In this document: positions 61,565-64,000 of the stretch, piece by piece | Position numbering within the stretch: the stretch's first letter is position 1 | Layout: the number at the start of each line of letters is the position of its first letter | Source of the DNA: Parageobacillus sp. KH3-4 | GTDB lineage: Bacteria; Bacillota; Bacilli; Bacillales; Anoxybacillaceae | Reading direction: 5' to 3' | DNA: 64,000 bases | NCBI RefSeq assembly: GCF_022846435.1 | Contig: NZ_AP025627.1 | Span: 3,320,001 to 3,384,000 of the forward strand | Notes under the pieces: generated by a model | Database searches by the model: none | Seen by the model: only the letters and a program-made list of their open reading frames with translations | Told to the model about the DNA's origin: nothing | Made by a program: the position numbers and the translations under genes

Positions 61565-62638
61565 ATGCTCCTAACAGTTGCTTTTATCGTCTCTTTCTTC
61601 TTTGCGATGAACATCGGAGCAAGCGGAGCTGCCGCCGCGATGGGAGTTGCATACGGCTCGGGCGCCATCAGACGCAAATCAACCGCCCTTTTTCTTTGCG
61701 GATTCGGAGTGTTTCTTGGCAGTCTAGGCGGCGGCGAAGTTGTCAAAACGATCGGATCCGGAATCATCCCATCATCGATATTGACGATTCAAATTGTCGT
61801 CATTATTTTAACGGCGGCGACTATTTCGCTATTTGCTGCTAACATCATGGGCATTCCGCTATCAACAAGCGAAATTACGGTCGGTGCCGTCGTCGGTGTT
61901 GGCATCGCTTATCAAGCGGTGTACTTCCATAAATTGCTGTTTATCGTTTCGATATGGATTATTATTCCAATTATCGCCTTTATTTTCACGTTTTTTATTG
62001 GTAAATGGTTTTTGGCGCTAAAACAAAAATACCCGCAATTAGAACAAGGTTCTTGGCAAAAAGCATTTATGACGCTTCTCATCATCACCGGCTTTTTTGA
62101 AGCGTTCTCGGCCGGAATGAACAACGTCGCCAACGCAGTCGGCCCGCTCGTCGGCGCCGGATTCATTTCTGTTTCACACGCGACCGTTTTCGGGGGACTG
62201 TTCGTTGCTCTTGGCGCAGTTTTGCTTGGAAAACGTGTATTAGAAACAAATGGGAAGAAAATCACGAACTTTTCTCCGTTTGAAGGCAGCGCCATTTCCG
62301 GAACTGGAGCGATTCTCGTCATTATTTCATCGATTTTTGGATTGCCGGTTCCGTTAACGCAAATTACAACATCGGCGATCATCGGCATCGGCACCGCAAA
62401 AAGCGGTTTTTATATCTGGCAAAAACGAATTGTTATCCAACTTTTGAAAGTTTGGTTCGTATCGCCGATTTTTTCGCTCGTCATTTCTTATAGTCTTGTC
62501 AAGTTGCTTCTTGACAGTGATCTTTATACAATTATAGCTATTCTCAGCGTTTGTCTTGCCACCCTTGGCATCATCAGCCTGAAAAAAACAATCGCCGAAG
62601 AAAAGCGATCATTGCACGAAAACGGCGGTGGCATTTAA
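61565..62638 (+). CDS. cysP: Sulfate permease CysP (PiT family)
   Basis: This protein of about 357 residues has ten membrane helices. The PiT duplications show as ANIMGIPLSTSEITVGAVVGVG and VFGLPVPLTQITTSAIIGIG-like segments, with GMNNVANAVGPL in the middle. CysP imports sulfate. The start is ATG 61565 (an adjacent GTG at 61562 is possible). It sits in the cysH operon. Confidence 0.92.
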   Translation: MLLTVAFIVSFFFAMNIGASGAAAAMGVAYGSGAIRRKSTALFLCGFGVFLGSLGGGEVVKTIGSGIIPSSILTIQIVVIILTAATISLFAANIMGIPLSTSEITVGAVVGVGIAYQAVYFHKLLFIVSIWIIIPIIAFIFTFFIGKWFLALKQKYPQLEQGSWQKAFMTLLIITGFFEAFSAGMNNVANAVGPLVGAGFISVSHATVFGGLFVALGAVLLGKRVLETNGKKITNFSPFEGSAISGTGAILVIISSIFGLPVPLTQITTSAIIGIGTAKSGFYIWQKRIVIQLLKVWFVSPIFSLVISYSLVKLLLDSDLYTIIAILSVCLATLGIISLKKTIAEEKRSLHENGGGI

Positions 62639-62690
62639 TGATAAATCATAGTTTTCCCATATGAATATTGCTTCCAGGAGGTTATGAATC

Positions 62691-63848
62691 ATGAGCTTAA
62701 GCATTCCACACGGAGGAACATTAATCAATCGCTGGAATCCGGATTATCCATTGGATGGACTGACAAAAGAAATCGAGCTGACGAACGCCGAGTTAAGCGA
62801 TTTAGAATTGATCGGCACAGGAGCTTACAGCCCGCTTACTGGATTTTTGACAAAAAATGATTATGACTCTGTCGTTGAAGCGATGCGTTTATCCAACGGT
62901 ACGGTATGGAGTATTCCAATTACTCTCGCCGTCACGGAAGAAAAAGCAAAAGAGCTTTCCGTCGGCGAAACGGCAAAGCTTGTTCACAACGGAGAAGTAT
63001 ATGGAGTGATTGAAATTCAAGAAATCTATCAACCTGATAAAACAAAAGAAGCCGTTCTCGTTTATAAAACAGACGAACTGGCTCACCCCGGCGTACGGAA
63101 ACTGTTTGAAAAACCTAACGTCTACGTGGGCGGACCAATTACATTAGTGAAACGCACCGATAAAGGGCGCTTCGCTCCATTCTATTTCGATCCAGCCGAA
63201 ACACGCCGCCGTTTTTCTGAACTTGGCTGGAAAACCGTTGTCGGTTTCCAAACGAGAAACCCGATTCACCGCGCCCATGAATATATTCAAAAATGCGCGC
63301 TCGAAACCGTTGATGGGCTATTTTTAAATCCGCTCGTCGGCGAAACGAAAGCGGACGATATTCCAGCGGACATTCGTATGGAAAGCTATCAAGTATTGCT
63401 AGAAAACTATTATCCGAAGGACCGTGTTTTTTTAGGCGTGTTCCAAGCAGCGATGCGCTACGCCGGACCGCGGGAAGCGATTTTCCATGCGATGGTGCGC
63501 AAAAACTTCGGCTGCACCCACTTCATCGTCGGGCGCGATCATGCCGGTGTCGGCAACTATTACGGCACATATGATGCGCAAAAAATCTTTTTGAATTTCA
63601 CTCCTGAAGAACTTGGCATTACACCGCTGTTTTTCGAACATAGCTTTTATTGCACGAAATGCGAAGGCATGGCTTCGACGAAAACGTGTCCGCATGATTC
63701 GAAATATCATGTTGTATTATCCGGCACAAAAGTACGGGAAATGTTGCGCAACGGACAAGTGCCGCCAAGCACGTTCAGCCGTCCGGAAGTAGCCGCGGTA
63801 TTGATTAAAGGATTACAGCAGCGCGAAGCTGTATCCCAATCCACATGA
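62691..63848 (+). CDS. sat: Sulfate adenylyltransferase
   Basis: This 385-residue ATP sulfurylase has the active-site motifs [12 protein letters not shown] (about 193-204) and [13 protein letters not shown] (about 282-294). A zinc site lies near the end ([18 protein letters not shown]). It makes APS from sulfate and ATP. GGAGG is upstream. Confidence 0.95.
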   Translation: MSLSIPHGGTLINRWNPDYPLDGLTKEIELTNAELSDLELIGTGAYSPLTGFLTKNDYDSVVEAMRLSNGTVWSIPITLAVTEEKAKELSVGETAKLVHNGEVYGVIEIQEIYQPDKTKEAVLVYKTDELAHPGVRKLFEKPNVYVGGPITLVKRTDKGRFAPFYFDPAETRRRFSELGWKTVVGFQTRNPIHRAHEYIQKCALETVDGLFLNPLVGETKADDIPADIRMESYQVLLENYYPKDRVFLGVFQAAMRYAGPREAIFHAMVRKNFGCTHFIVGRDHAGVGNYYGTYDAQKIFLNFTPEELGITPLFFEHSFYCTKCEGMASTKTCPHDSKYHVVLSGTKVREMLRNGQVPPSTFSRPEVAAVLIKGLQQREAVSQST

Positions 63849-63865
63849 TAAAAGGAGGAACGAGA

Positions 63866-64000
63866 TTGAGCACGAACATCGTCTGGCATCAAGCTTCGGT
63901 CACAAAAGAGGACCGCCGCAAACGAAACGGTCATCATAGCTGCATATTATGGTTTACCGGGCTTTCCGGCTCCGGTAAATCGACGGTCGCAAACGCCGTA
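63866..64000 (+). CDS. cysC: Adenylyl-sulfate kinase (5' part)
   Basis: 45 codons are visible from TTG 63866 (AAAGGAGG upstream) to the window end. The P-loop GLSGSGKST and the preceding N-G-H-H-S-x-I-L-W-F-T are characteristic of CysC, which phosphorylates APS. The presence of cysC beside an APS-type CysH leaves open which substrate CysH uses. Confidence 0.92.
   Translation, partial: MSTNIVWHQASVTKEDRRKRNGHHSCILWFTGLSGSGKSTVANAV

Noticed and set aside
1-64000. CRISPR arrays, tRNA or rRNA genes
   Set aside because: No regularly spaced repeats, CCA-ended cloverleaf or rRNA sequence were seen on either strand by eye.

Overview
The window looks like a chromosome segment from a thermophilic, spore-forming Bacillaceae (Geobacillus/Parageobacillus/Anoxybacillus type). 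The host genes follow the Bacillus subtilis yfj/yfk order (methyltransferase, alkA-type glycosylase, pdaA, yfkAB, yfkD, yfkE, yfkF, yfkH, yfkJ, yfkK) and then enter a cysH-cysP-sat-cysC sulfate assimilation operon. The genus is inferred from gene content and codon style; no rRNA is present.

Positions 1 to about 41,970 are one end of a PBSX-like (contractile-tail) prophage; its other end lies before position 1. From right to left it carries a tyrosine integrase reading toward the 3' end of an rlmCD-type gene (likely attachment site), an ImmA/IrrE peptidase, an IetAS-like pair (AAA ATPase plus subtilisin protease), a membrane protein, a cI/Cro-type switch with four operator-like repeats, small early genes, a recombination module (Rad50-like ATPase, RecT-like protein, metallo-beta-lactamase-fold protein), a replication module (initiator with candidate iterons, DnaC-like loader), a Dam methylase, an antirepressor and an ArpU-type late regulator. 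An accessory block follows (16.5-22.0 kb), and then the late operon: terminase, portal, head, tail tube and sheath, a -1 frameshifted tail chaperone, tape measure and baseplate.

The accessory block is the most unusual part. It holds a Nudix hydrolase, a 119-residue protein whose best start gives an N-terminal Met-Gly, and a three-domain PfkB kinase / nucleoside deoxyribosyltransferase / QueC-like fusion. Downstream on the same strand is a 693-residue protein with a PD-(D/E)XK nuclease-like core. I suggest the Nudix-to-fusion group is a new 7-deazaguanine (QueC)-based module, possibly defensive, with the Met-Gly protein as a possible substrate.

Positions 41,987-50,414 and 56,493-64,000 are host chromosome. 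Between yfkE and yfkF lies a composite transposon (50,467-56,214) with an 8-bp target duplication. Its ends are two IS982-family copies, the left one dead and the right one intact. It carries an AT-rich cargo: a small secreted protein divergent from a three-gene ABC-2 transporter.

Two copies of a roughly 125-bp dispersed repeat containing a terminator-like hairpin sit between convergent genes, one in the prophage and one in the host chromosome.
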